The position numbers and the translations under genes were made by a program. Under the pieces are notes generated by a model, which worked only from the letters and a program-made list of their open reading frames with translations, was not told the DNA's origin and did not search any database. A stretch of DNA of 64,000 nucleotides from Neoroseomonas lacus (GTDB lineage: Bacteria; Pseudomonadota; Alphaproteobacteria; Acetobacterales; Acetobacteraceae): the NCBI RefSeq assembly GCF_014644535.1, contig NZ_BMKW01000003.1, forward strand, positions 1 to 64,000, in the 5' to 3' direction. Below, piece by piece: positions 25,420 through 34,488 of the stretch; the first letter of the stretch is position 1, and each line of letters begins with the position of its first letter.

Positions 25420-26499
25420 TCAGGCAAGGCTTGGCGCCGCGACCCGTCGAGTGGACCGCAACCGTTCCAGCCGCGGCATCACATGCCGGGCGAAGCGGCG
25501 CATCTCCGGTTCGAAGGGCTGGAACTGCGTCAGTAGCGTCTCGATGCCCGCGGCGTGGAATTGCGCGATGCGCTCGGCCACTTGGTCGTAGCTGCCGACC
25601 GTGCCGCCCGAGGTGCCGCCATTGGTACCGACGCTCTCATACTTCGCCTGGGTCTTGCGCATCGCCACCGCCGGATCGGTGTTCGCCTTCACATAGGCCT
25701 TGATGTCGGTGTCCTGCTTGGCCAGCGCCAGCAGCCGCTGATACGCCTGCTGCGCCTCCGCCTCCGTCTCGCGCGCGATGACGAAGGTCGACAGGCCGAA
25801 GCGCACCGGCGCGCCCTGGCGTGGCCGGGCGCGCACATCGGCGATCAACGCCTGCACGTTCTCGAGCGGCTGGCCGTTGATGAACCACACATCGGCCTGA
25901 GCGGCGACCAGGTCGCGCGCCGGCGGCGATTCCCCACCGACATAGATGGTCGGCCGCGACCGAAACTGCCCGGCCGGCCGCAGCACGTAATCCTTCACCT
26001 GGAAATAGGTGCCCTGGTGGTCGAGCTTCTCGCCGCGCATCAGCCGTTCGACGACCGACAGCCATTCGGCGCCATAGGCGTAGCGTTCATCATGCTCGCG
26101 GAAGACGAGGCCGGCATCCTCGATCTCCTTGCGGTTCCAGGCATTCACCAGGTTGATGGCGAAGCGGCCGCCGCTGATCTCCTCGATCTGCGTCGCCATC
26201 TTCGCCAGCGCTACCGGGTGGTAGAGCATCGGCTTGATGGCGGCGATGATCTCGATCCGCGACGTCTGAGCCGCCAACGCGGCGGAAGCCGTCCAGGCTT
26301 CGAGCTGGCCGAGGTCCGGGTGGTGCGGGTTCATCGTGTGCTGCGCCACCAGCACGCAGTCATAGCCGAGCGCTTCAGCCTCCAGCACCAGGTCGCGGTT
26401 GCGCCGCCAGGAGGCGTCGTACGGCTCCTCCGGGTCGTGCAGCGCGGCGCGATTGCCATGCACCAGAGCCCAGATGCCGATGCGCAGCGGATGATCCAT
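25420..26499 (-). CDS. LLM family FMNH2-dependent monooxygenase (SfnG/SsuD-like)
   Basis: This 359-aa luciferase-like enzyme shows YDCVLVAQHTMNPHHPDLGQ, MATQIEEISGGRFAINLVNAWNRKEI, ERYAYGAEWLSVVERL and PTIYVGGESPPARDLVAAQADVWF. This set is typical of dimethylsulfone/alkanesulfonate monooxygenases. It would cleave a C-S bond with reduced FMN and O2. The start at 26499 follows GGGAGAAG. It is the second intact LLM sulfur-type enzyme in the region besides 10635-11741. A pyrimidine- or other-substrate LLM enzyme is the alternative. Confidence 0.82.
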   Translation of the reverse strand: MDHPLRIGIWALVHGNRAALHDPEEPYDASWRRNRDLVLEAEALGYDCVLVAQHTMNPHHPDLGQLEAWTASAALAAQTSRIEIIAAIKPMLYHPVALAKMATQIEEISGGRFAINLVNAWNRKEIEDAGLVFREHDERYAYGAEWLSVVERLMRGEKLDHQGTYFQVKDYVLRPAGQFRSRPTIYVGGESPPARDLVAAQADVWFINGQPLENVQALIADVRARPRQGAPVRFGLSTFVIARETEAEAQQAYQRLLALAKQDTDIKAYVKANTDPAVAMRKTQAKYESVGTNGGTSGGTVGSYDQVAERIAQFHAAGIETLLTQFQPFEPEMRRFARHVMPRLERLRSTRRVAAPSLA

Positions 26500-26593
26500 G
26501 GCGGCTTCTCCCGTTCGACCAGGACGTTGTCCTCGGCCGACAGGATGAACCGTTTCCGGCCGCTGCCAATGCCCGGCGGCGATGGGCGCCGGT

Positions 26594-27157
26594 TCAGGCC
26601 GCCGCGTCGCGCAATTGCGGTGCGCCGGCCGTCGCGCGGTGGCGCCACAACCCCAACAGCAGCGAGGTCAGCGACAACGTGTCTGAGGCGAGGCCGAAGA
26701 CGCTGCCCACCATCAGGTTATGCGAACACCAGAACACCACCGAGACCAGGAACCACAGCCGCAGGCGCTGGGTATCGAGTTGCAGCCGCCCGATCGCCGA
26801 CATCGCCTGGCCACCCTGTGAGAGCAGCGACGGCAGGCCGTTCCAGGTGAGGGCAGTAACCAGCGCGCCGATCGCCATGGTCGCGCCGACCACCCCGATT
26901 CGCCGCCGTCGGTCGATCAGCGTGACGAGGGCGATACCCTGCAGCGCGCCCATGACGCACATCGCCGCCCCGGTGCCGGCGCCGAGCAGCAGGTAATGCA
27001 GCCCGAACAGCAGGGAACCCGCCACCTGGACGATGAGAATGGCTTTTCGCCGCCTTAGCAGCGGCCAGGTCACCGATGAACCAAGGGCCACGAAGCCGGC
27101 GAGATTGGCCGGCTCCAGCAGGAATGCGAGGGACGGCAGCAGGGACAGGATGGACAC
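26594..27157 (-). CDS. YgjV-family inner membrane protein
   Basis: This 187-aa hydrophobic protein has about six membrane segments, including LAGFVALGSSVTWPLLRRRK, AILIVQVAGSLLFGLHYLLL, AAMCVMGALQGIALVTLI and WFLVSVVFWCSHNLMVGSVF. This fits the YgjV (Imp-YgjV) family of unknown function. I chose GTG 27157, preceded by CGGAG at 7 nt; the frame upstream is hydrophilic and lacks the family pattern. It stands 94 bp upstream of the SfnG-like gene but need not be functionally linked to it. Confidence 0.72.
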   Translation of the reverse strand: MSILSLLPSLAFLLEPANLAGFVALGSSVTWPLLRRRKAILIVQVAGSLLFGLHYLLLGAGTGAAMCVMGALQGIALVTLIDRRRRIGVVGATMAIGALVTALTWNGLPSLLSQGGQAMSAIGRLQLDTQRLRLWFLVSVVFWCSHNLMVGSVFGLASDTLSLTSLLLGLWRHRATAGAPQLRDAAA

Positions 27158-27486
27158 GCAAGGCTCCGATGGACATGGCGGCCGAACAGGAGGGGTCTCG
27201 CCTGTGGCGGGGCATAGCGGCAGAGCGAGGCGACGATGTGTCGATAGCCCTGCGCTGGACGCATGGCACCGCGGCTCAATCGAGCATCGAGCATACCGGT
27301 CGGAGGTGATGCGCCCGTACCACATCACCCGGTGAATCGAGACCACACCATCAATTCGGGCATGCCAGCGGAACTTCGACGCGGTTAACGTAAGCGTGAA
27401 CGGCGCGGGAATGTTTCGTAGCCGTTTCGGTTTCGTCGGTTGGGGGGATCCGTCCGGGAGGCCGTCGTTTTTCAGGGGGATTGCGC
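27158..27486. other. Divergent intergenic region with an inverted repeat
   Basis: This 330-bp gap separates the minus-strand YgjV-like gene from the plus-strand 67-aa gene. GGTGATG (27305-27311) and CATCACC (27323-27329) form a perfect 7-bp inverted repeat with an 11-nt loop, possibly an operator. No gene is supported. A polypurine AGGGGG just before 27487 is the ribosome site of the next gene. Confidence 0.45.
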
Positions 27487-27690
27487 ATGAACTACATCGT
27501 GGAGACTTCGGAGACCGGCATGTTGCCGGCGTTATCCAGCGTCTCGATCGACCCGTCGCCCGACCCGATCGCCGCTGCGACGCGGGCGATCGAAGGCATC
27601 CTCGCGGCCGCCCATGAAGCCGGGCAGCACGACGCGGTGCGCCTTCTGCACGCGGTCACGGCGCTGCTGACGGCCGCGCCGCGGCACTGA
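27487..27690 (+). CDS. 67-aa hypothetical protein
   Basis: ATG 27487 has a strong ribosome site (CAGGGGGA). The peptide begins MNYIVETSETGMLPALSS, then has an acidic/Pro segment and a C-terminal amphipathic helix pair (AATRAIEGILAAAHEAG, AVRLLHAVTALLTAA). No family is recognised. It precedes an SDR gene by 120 bp and could be an independent small protein. Confidence 0.55.
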   Translation: MNYIVETSETGMLPALSSVSIDPSPDPIAAATRAIEGILAAAHEAGQHDAVRLLHAVTALLTAAPRH

Positions 27691-27810
27691 ACCGGGCTGT
27701 GGCTGCCGGCCAGGTCAGGCCGGCCCCTCCTCGGGCTGTCCAGCCGGCCCTCGTCATGGAACCATGGCGGGCCGCGATCTCTGGCGGCTGTGCGGGCAGG
27801 GAGGCACGAC

Positions 27811-28590
27811 ATGACCGATCAGGTCGCCATCGTCACCGGCGCGGGCCGAGGCATCGGCCTGGCCACCGCGCGGCGTTTTCTGGCCGAGGGTTGGCGCGTT
27901 GCCCTCCTAGATATCGATGACGCGTTGCTGGGCGAGGCGATGGCGCGCATCGCGCAGCCGGAGGCAACGCTCGCTCTGCATTGCGATGTTGCCGATGCCA
28001 CTGCGATCCGCGCCGCCGTGCAGCGCGCCGCCACCCATTTCGGCCGGCTCGACGCCCTGGTGAACAATGCCGGCATCGCGGTCTTCAAGCCGATCCTCGA
28101 GACGACGCCCGAGGAATGGTCCCGCGTGCTGGCGGTGAACCTGAACGGCCCCTTCCTCGCCACCCAGGCCGCCGCCCCGATCATGGCCGAGACCGGCGGC
28201 GGGGCGGTGGTGAACATCACCTCCATCTCCGGCCTCAGGGCATCCACGCTGCGGGTGGCCTATGGCACCTCCAAGGCCGCGCTCGCGCATCTGACGAAGC
28301 AGCAGGCGGTGGAACTGGGCGCGCTCGGCATCCGGGTCAATGCGGTCGCCCCCGGCCCGGTCGACACCGCCATGGCCAAGGCGGTGCACACGCCCGAAAT
28401 TCGCCGCGACTACCACGACTCCATCCCGCTCAATCGCTATGGCCTCGAGGAGGAACTCGCCGAGGCGATCTTCTTCCTGTGCAGCGACCGCGCCTCCTAC
28501 ATGACCGGCCAGGTCATCGCGGTGGATGGCGGCTTCGAGGCGACCGGCATCGGCCTGCCGACGATGCGCGCGGCGCGGCGCAACCTCTGA
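27811..28590 (+). CDS. Short-chain dehydrogenase/reductase
   Basis: This 259-aa SDR has the NAD(P)-binding TGAGRGIG at 9-16, the structural NNAG, and the catalytic Ser138, Tyr151 and Lys155 (AYGTSK). AVAPGPVDTAM and the C-terminal TGQVIAVDGGFEATG are typical of the FabG-like classical group. It would oxidise or reduce a hydroxyl/keto pair on an unidentified substrate. The start at 27811 follows GGGAGG. The M28-like gene follows 67 bp later on the same strand and may be co-transcribed. Confidence 0.9.
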   Translation: MTDQVAIVTGAGRGIGLATARRFLAEGWRVALLDIDDALLGEAMARIAQPEATLALHCDVADATAIRAAVQRAATHFGRLDALVNNAGIAVFKPILETTPEEWSRVLAVNLNGPFLATQAAAPIMAETGGGAVVNITSISGLRASTLRVAYGTSKAALAHLTKQQAVELGALGIRVNAVAPGPVDTAMAKAVHTPEIRRDYHDSIPLNRYGLEEELAEAIFFLCSDRASYMTGQVIAVDGGFEATGIGLPTMRAARRNL

Positions 28591-28657
28591 CGCGCCTGCC
28601 CGCTTCACGCGCGGCCCGCACGGTGCCAGCATCCGTTGTCCGCCACAGGAGAGCGCC

Positions 28658-30349
28658 ATGCCCGACACGCTGACCGCCGATATCAGCGGCCCGGAAATGA
28701 TGGCGAACCTGCGCGAGATCGCGCGCTGGGTGAAGCTCTCGGGCACGGCGGAGGAACGCGAGGCGCTGGGCTTCATCGAAGGCCGCATGCGCGACTACGG
28801 CTTCCGCACGAATGTCCTCCTGCACGACGCCTTTATCAGCTTGCCGGGCCGTGCCGGCGTGCTCGTCGATGGCCGGCCGGTCACCGCCATCACGCAATCC
28901 TTCTCGCAATCCTCGCCACCCGGCGGCTTGTCGGGCGTGCCGGTCTATATCGGTCATGGCAGCGAGGCCGACTTCGCCGGCCGCGACCTGCGCGGCCGCA
29001 TCCTGCTGATGGAGGGCATGGCGACGCCGGCCACCGCGCAGCGCGCGACGCGGGCCGGTGCCGCGGGCCATCTGCACATCAGCCATCACGAGCACATCCA
29101 CGAGATGTGCATCTCCCCCGTCTGGGGCAGCCCGGGCGCCAGCACCCTGGCCGGCATGCCGGCGACGGTCGTCTGTTCGGTCAACAACGCCGATGGCGGC
29201 GCGATCCGCGACGCGCTCGCCGCCGGCGCGCAGCCGGTGGTGACGCTGAACGCCGAGGTCGACACCGGCTGGCGCAGGACGCCGATCCTGGTCGCTGATC
29301 TCGACGGGCCGGGTGGTGCGGAGGATGCCTTCGTGCTGCTCTCGGGCCATCACGACACCTGGTATTTCGGCGTGATGGACAATGGCTCGGCCAATGCCGG
29401 GATGATGGAGGTGGCGCGGCTCTGCGCACTGCATCGGGCGCGGATGAAGCGTGGCCTGCGCGTCTGCTTCTGGTCGGGCCATTCGCATGGGCGCTATTCG
29501 GGCTCGGCCTGGTATGCCGACAGCCATTGGGACGAACTCGACCGCCGCTGCGTCGCGCATGTGAATGTGGACAGCCTGGGCGGCGTCGGCGCGACGGTGC
29601 TGTCCAACACCGCCTCCATGGCGGAACTGCACCACCTGGCGGCCGAGGCCGTCACCCAGCAGACCAACCAGCCCTACAAGGGCAAGCGCAAGAACCGCAG
29701 CAGCGACGACAGCTTCGTGGGCATCGGCATTCCCTCGATGTTCGGCAGCATCAGCGAGCAGGCGGCGAAGCACGAGGCGGCGCGCAATGCGCTCGGCTGG
29801 TGGTGGCACACGCCGCATGACCTGATCGACAAGGTCGACGAGGCGAACCAGGTGCGCGATGCGCGCGTGCTCGGCCAGGCGGTGTGGCGACTGCTGAGCG
29901 ATGCCGTGCTGCCGCTTGACCACGCGGCGATGGCGCAGACCTTGCTCGATGAACTCGCACCGCTGCAAGGCGCACTCGATGGACGCTTCCCCGTCGCACC
30001 ACTGGCCGCCGCGGCGGCGCGGCTGAAGGAGACCGCGACGGCGGTGATGCAGCGGGCGCCGGCCGCGTCGCCCGGCGCCGTGGCGGCGGTGAACGCGGCG
30101 CTGATGCGCGTCTCCCGCGCGCTGGTGCCGGCCGACTATGCGGGTGGCGAGCGTTTCCTGCATCCGCACGCCCTGCCGATGCCGGATTGGGCGGTGCTGC
30201 AACCGATCCGCGACATGGCCGCGACGACCCCCGGTAGCGATGCCGGGAAGTTCGCCGCCGTCGATGCGCTGCGCGCGCGCAATCGGCTGGCCTTCGCGCT
30301 GCGCGAGGCGCAGGCGGCGCTGGACGAGGCGGCCGCCGCCCTGGGCTGA
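28658..30349 (+). CDS. M28-family peptidase-like protein with altered active site
   Basis: This 563-aa protein has a PA-type insert (GRDLRGRILLMEGMATPATA) and an M28 zinc-peptidase core. SGHHDTWYFGVMDNGSANAG supplies the first His and the bridging Asp, and WWWHTPHDLIDKVD the last His. The expected EE.G motif that carries the general base and a zinc ligand is instead FWSGHSHGRYSGSAWYAD, with no Glu. It has no signal peptide. It may be an atypical hydrolase subgroup or a non-peptidase. The start at 28658 follows AGGAGAG. Its end lies 4 bp from the convergent Bug gene. Confidence 0.82.
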   Translation: MPDTLTADISGPEMMANLREIARWVKLSGTAEEREALGFIEGRMRDYGFRTNVLLHDAFISLPGRAGVLVDGRPVTAITQSFSQSSPPGGLSGVPVYIGHGSEADFAGRDLRGRILLMEGMATPATAQRATRAGAAGHLHISHHEHIHEMCISPVWGSPGASTLAGMPATVVCSVNNADGGAIRDALAAGAQPVVTLNAEVDTGWRRTPILVADLDGPGGAEDAFVLLSGHHDTWYFGVMDNGSANAGMMEVARLCALHRARMKRGLRVCFWSGHSHGRYSGSAWYADSHWDELDRRCVAHVNVDSLGGVGATVLSNTASMAELHHLAAEAVTQQTNQPYKGKRKNRSSDDSFVGIGIPSMFGSISEQAAKHEAARNALGWWWHTPHDLIDKVDEANQVRDARVLGQAVWRLLSDAVLPLDHAAMAQTLLDELAPLQGALDGRFPVAPLAAAAARLKETATAVMQRAPAASPGAVAAVNAALMRVSRALVPADYAGGERFLHPHALPMPDWAVLQPIRDMAATTPGSDAGKFAAVDALRARNRLAFALREAQAALDEAAAALG

Positions 30350-30353
30350 CCGC

Positions 30354-31340
30354 TCAACTCGGCTTCAGCCCGGCCAGGTCCGCCGCGCGGCGGGCATTGA
30401 CGAGTTCGCTGCGCAGGAAGGCGGCGAAGCCGTCCGGCGAACGCTGCGCCTCGCTGCCGAGGATGGCGCCGACCTCGATGATGCGCGCCTGCACCGCCTG
30501 TTCGGCCAATGTCGCGACCAGCGCGGCGTGCAGCGTCGCGACGATGTCCGCTGGCGTCGCCGAAGGTGCCAACAGCCCGCCATAGGACCCGGCGGTGAAG
30601 CCCGGCAGCCCGGCCTCGATGAAGGTCTGCACCTGCGGCAGCACGGGCGAGCGTTGCGCCGTCGCGATGGCGATGATCGGCGCCTTGCCCTCCAGGTGCA
30701 GCGGCAGGGCAGAGGGCAATTCGACCATGCCGGCATCCACCGCGCCGCTCAGCAGGTCGGCAACCATGGCGCTGCCGCCGCGATAAGGGACATGCAGGGC
30801 GCGGACATCCGCCCCGGCCATCAGCAGTTCGAGGGCGAGATGCGCGGCACTGCCGGCGCCCGGCGTCGCGACCGTCACCTGGTTCGGGCGCTCGCGCAGG
30901 ATGGCGATGAACTCGGTCAGCGACCGCGCCGGGATGCGCGGGCCGACCTGGCAGATCATCGGCAGGATGCCGACCAGGCCGATCGGGCGGAAGTCGCGCT
31001 CCACATCGTAGGGCACATTCGCCTGCAATACGGGGTTGGCGGTCAGCGGCCCGCCCGCGCCGAACAGCAGCGTATAGCCGTCGGGCGTCGCGCGCGCGAC
31101 GGCCTCCGCACCCACGCTGCCGCCGGCACCTGCGCGGTTCTCGATCACCATGGGCCGGCCGATGCGTTCGGCCATGCGGGTCACCAGGATGCGCGCGAGG
31201 ATGTCGGTGTTGCCGCCGGCGGCGAAGGGCACGATCACGCGGATCGGACGTTCCGGATAGGCGGCGAAGGCGGGCCGCGCGAGCATCGCTGCGGCAAGAG
31301 CGGCGGCGGTCCCGTGCAACAGGGCGCGGCGTGCGAGCAT
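30354..31340 (-). CDS. Bug/TctC family periplasmic receptor
   Basis: This 328-aa receptor starts MLARRALLHGTAAALAAAML (signal peptide, cleavage after RPAFA) behind GGGGAGGA. YPERPIRVIVPFAAGGNTD and IENRAGAGGSVGAEAVARAT are the Bug signatures, and VPYRGGSAMVADLLSGAVD is the usual mid-domain segment. It stands alone on the minus strand, convergent with the M28-like gene and divergent from the aldo/keto reductase. The ligand is unknown. Confidence 0.9.
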   Translation of the reverse strand: MLARRALLHGTAAALAAAMLARPAFAAYPERPIRVIVPFAAGGNTDILARILVTRMAERIGRPMVIENRAGAGGSVGAEAVARATPDGYTLLFGAGGPLTANPVLQANVPYDVERDFRPIGLVGILPMICQVGPRIPARSLTEFIAILRERPNQVTVATPGAGSAAHLALELLMAGADVRALHVPYRGGSAMVADLLSGAVDAGMVELPSALPLHLEGKAPIIAIATAQRSPVLPQVQTFIEAGLPGFTAGSYGGLLAPSATPADIVATLHAALVATLAEQAVQARIIEVGAILGSEAQRSPDGFAAFLRSELVNARRAADLAGLKPS

Positions 31341-31475
31341 CTGGATGTCCTCCCCTTCGGCGTCTTCGTCCGATGTGCCGAGCCTTGCACCCGCCCCCCG
31401 CCACGGCAACCCGCCCGCCTTGTCGGCCCGGCGGGCGTGGCGCAGCATCCGCCGCGACACAGGGAGGCAGCGCGC

Positions 31476-32453
31476 ATGCAACAGCGGCAACTCGGACGGA
31501 CCGGGATCTCGGTCTCGGTGCTCGGCTATGGCTGCGGCGCGATCGGCGGGCTCATGGTCAAGGGCAGTGCCGCCGAGCAGGACCGCGCGATCGGCCGCGC
31601 CATCGACCAGGGCATCACCTATTTCGACACGGCCTATGCGTATGGGGAGGGCGTGTCCGAGACCAACCTGGGCCGCGCGCTGAAGGCGTTGCGCGCGACC
31701 GTCACGGTTGGCACCAAGGTGCGCGTCTATCCGCAGCAGCGCGGCGACATCGCCGGCACCGTCGCGGCCTCGATCGAGGGCAGCCTGGTGCGGCTCGGCA
31801 GCGACTGTGTCGACATCTACCAGTTGCACAATCCGATCACGCTGGACGGCGCGGCGCCCTCCTTCACGGTCGAGCAGATGCTGAACGAGGCGGTGCCGGT
31901 GCTGCGGCGACTGCGCGAGCAGGGCAAGTGCCGCTTCTACGGTATCACCGGCCTGGGCGACGCGCCCGCCGTCCGGCGCGTGTTGGAGGAAGGCGGCTTC
32001 GCCACCGCACAGATGCCCTACAACCTGCTGAATCCGAGCGGCATCGCGCCCTTGCCGGCGGGTTCGGCGATGACGGACCTCGAAGGCCGCATCGCGCATG
32101 CGGCGTCGCGCGATGTCGGAGTCATGGCGATCCGGATCCTGGCCGGCGGTGCGCTCAGCGGGTCCGAGGCGCGCAGCCCGCTTGGCGTGCCGAAGGTCGA
32201 GCCGATCGCCTCGGGCGCCGATTACGCCGCCGATGTCGCGGCGGCGCGGCGGCTGATGCCGGTGATCGAGGTCGGCCACGCAAAGGACCTGGTGGACCTC
32301 GCGCTGCGCTTCGCGACAATGCCGGCCCAGATCGCGACGGCGATCATCGGCACCTCGAGCATCGCCGAGCTCGACCATGCGGTGGCCGCAGTCGAACGCG
32401 GCCCGCTGCCGGATGAAGCCCTGGCGATGATCGCCGCGCTGCGGGCGCCCTGA
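31476..32453 (+). CDS. Aldo/keto reductase
   Basis: This 325-aa AKR has the catalytic set in order: Asp-Tyr in FDTAYAYGEGVSE, Lys in GTKVRV and His in YQLHNP. ATAIIGTSSIAEL is the C-terminal NADPH-phosphate region. It resembles the dehydrogenase/L-fucose-type AKR group. The start at 31476 follows AGGGAGG. Its stop lies 1 bp from the convergent hyuA stop. The substrate is unknown; divergence from a Bug gene hints at sugar-acid or keto-acid metabolism. Confidence 0.88.
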   Translation: MQQRQLGRTGISVSVLGYGCGAIGGLMVKGSAAEQDRAIGRAIDQGITYFDTAYAYGEGVSETNLGRALKALRATVTVGTKVRVYPQQRGDIAGTVAASIEGSLVRLGSDCVDIYQLHNPITLDGAAPSFTVEQMLNEAVPVLRRLREQGKCRFYGITGLGDAPAVRRVLEEGGFATAQMPYNLLNPSGIAPLPAGSAMTDLEGRIAHAASRDVGVMAIRILAGGALSGSEARSPLGVPKVEPIASGADYAADVAAARRLMPVIEVGHAKDLVDLALRFATMPAQIATAIIGTSSIAELDHAVAAVERGPLPDEALAMIAALRAP

Positions 32454-32454
32454 C

Positions 32455-34488
32455 TCAGCGCGTCAGCAGCAGCGCGCCGGAAGCATCCATCCGCGCCTGC
32501 CAGCCCGGCGCGACCAGTGTCGTGGCGTCCAGCTGCGTGACGATCGCCGGCCCCGCGAAACGCGCGCCGGGGCCAAGCAGGGCGCGATCGATGATCGGCG
32601 CCTCGATGGGGCCGGTGGGCAGGCGTATCGTCTGGTGGCCGGTGACCGCCCCCGCGGCGTCGCCGCCCCGCGGCAGGCTCGCCGCCGGGGTCGGCAGCGC
32701 GCCAGCGGCCTCGACGCGCAGCGTGACGATCTCGACCGCCACTGACGGCAGGTCGAAGCCATAGAGGCCGCGATGCGCCGCGGCGAATTCCAGGCCCAGC
32801 GCCGTGAGATCACCATCGATCGGCCAGGTGATCGGCAATTCGTGCCCCTGTTCCTCGTAGCGCATCAGCGCGACACGGCGCGTCGACCGATCCTCGGCCG
32901 CCACCGCCTCCTGCGCGAACCACGCCGCTGCCTCGGCTTCCAACGCGGTGAACGCGCCATCGAGACGCGCCGTGACGGCACCCTCCAACGCCTGCGCGAC
33001 AGTGCGACTGAACTCCGCCTTCAGATCGGCCGCGAGCAGCCCCTCGGCGCAGAGCACGCCCGGGCTCGGCGGCACCAGCACGCGGTTGATGCCGAGCAGA
33101 TCCGCCAGCGCGCAACCATGCAGCGGCCCCGCACCGCCGAAGGGTACCAATGTGAAGTCGCGCGGATCATGCCCACGCTCGACGGAGACGACGCGGATCG
33201 CGCCGACCATGTTATTGTCGGCGATGGCGAGGATGCCGCGCGCGGCGTCATCGACCGGCAGGCCGAGACCATCGGCGACGCGCTGCACCGCCTGCCGCGC
33301 CAGCGATGCATTGAGCGCCATGCGCCCGCCCAACAGCCGTGCCGGCAGGTGGCCCAGCACGAGATGTGCGTCCGTCACCGTCGCCGCCGTACCGCCGCGC
33401 CCGTAGCAAGCCGGCCCGGGGTCGGCGCCCGCGCTCTGGGGGCCGACTGTCATCGAACCGTTCTCGCTGAGAAGCGCGATGGACCCGCCGCCGGCGCCGA
33501 TTGTCACCATGTCCACCATCGGCAACGGCAGCGGCCAGGGACCGACGCGGCCATGTTGCGTCAGCCCGATCTCGCCTTTGGCGATCAGGCAGATATCGGC
33601 GCTGGTGCCGCCGATATCGACGGTGATGAGGTCCGCCACCCCCGCCGCGGCGCAGACCGCGCGTGCGCCGACAACGCCGGCGGCCGGGCCGGACAGCGCG
33701 GTCTGCGCCGGCGCGCGCCGGATCGCCGCCGCGCCGGCGACGCCGCCATTGGACTTCATCAGCAGCAGCGGCGCGACGACGCCCGCTTCATCGAGCCGCG
33801 CTTCCAGCCTGGCGATGTAGCCCGAGATCGCCGGCATCACCGCCGCGTTCAGCACCGCGGCCATGCTGCGTTCGTATTCGCGCACCACCGGCAGCACATC
33901 GACCGAGGCGGTGCGCGCAAGCTCCGGCACCTCCTCGGCAAGGATCGCCAGAGCGCGGCGTTCATGCGCGGGGTTGGCGAAGGCGTGCAGGAAGCAGACG
34001 GCCATGGCGGCGACACCGGCCTGCCTGGCGGCACGCGCGGCGGCGCGGATATCGGCCTCGTCGAGCGCTTCCAGTTCCGATCCATCGGCGGCGATGCGGC
34101 CCCCGGCCTCGAACACCAGGCCAGGCGGCACTGGTCGCTTCGGCTTCACCCAGGCCCAGAGGTTGTCCCGTCGCGGCAGGTCGGCGCGGCCGATCTCCAG
34201 CACATGGCGGAATCCGCGTGTGGTGAGCAGCGCGGTGGGTGCGGTGCGCCCCTCCAGGATCATGTTGGTCGCGACGGTGGTGCCGTGCAGCACGCGCGCC
34301 ACCTCGGCCGGGCGGCGTCCGGCTTCGGTCAGCGCCTGGGTGACGCCGGTGATGAATCCCTCCGAGGGGTCGCGCGGCGTGGACGGCGTCTTGGCGGTCC
34401 AGGCCTGCCCCGTCGCGGCATCCTGCAGCGTGACATCGGTGAAGGTGCCGCCGATATCGACGGCGACGAGCAGGTCACGCGACGGCAT
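32455..34488 (-). CDS. hyuA: Hydantoinase/5-oxoprolinase subunit A
   Basis: This 677-aa protein is the ATP-binding subunit of the HyuA/HyuB family, which opens 5-oxoproline, hydantoin or related lactam rings with ATP, or carboxylates ketones. The N-terminal phosphate-binding VDIGGTFTDVTLQD, HGTTVATNMILEGR, the second actin-like motif VDIGGTSADICLI, IGAGGGSIA and FGGAGPLHGCALAD are all present. The start at 34488 follows GGGAG and overlaps hyuB by 14 nt. It is last in a seven-gene operon with a peptide-type ABC importer, which favours a cyclic amide or imported dipeptide-like substrate. Confidence 0.92.
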   Translation of the reverse strand: MPSRDLLVAVDIGGTFTDVTLQDAATGQAWTAKTPSTPRDPSEGFITGVTQALTEAGRRPAEVARVLHGTTVATNMILEGRTAPTALLTTRGFRHVLEIGRADLPRRDNLWAWVKPKRPVPPGLVFEAGGRIAADGSELEALDEADIRAAARAARQAGVAAMAVCFLHAFANPAHERRALAILAEEVPELARTASVDVLPVVREYERSMAAVLNAAVMPAISGYIARLEARLDEAGVVAPLLLMKSNGGVAGAAAIRRAPAQTALSGPAAGVVGARAVCAAAGVADLITVDIGGTSADICLIAKGEIGLTQHGRVGPWPLPLPMVDMVTIGAGGGSIALLSENGSMTVGPQSAGADPGPACYGRGGTAATVTDAHLVLGHLPARLLGGRMALNASLARQAVQRVADGLGLPVDDAARGILAIADNNMVGAIRVVSVERGHDPRDFTLVPFGGAGPLHGCALADLLGINRVLVPPSPGVLCAEGLLAADLKAEFSRTVAQALEGAVTARLDGAFTALEAEAAAWFAQEAVAAEDRSTRRVALMRYEEQGHELPITWPIDGDLTALGLEFAAAHRGLYGFDLPSVAVEIVTLRVEAAGALPTPAASLPRGGDAAGAVTGHQTIRLPTGPIEAPIIDRALLGPGARFAGPAIVTQLDATTLVAPGWQARMDASGALLLTR

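Noticed and set aside
28514-30202. A 562-codon minus-strand frame opposite the M28-like gene.
   Set aside because: No family motif and typical antisense composition; the plus-strand protein has clear domain structure.
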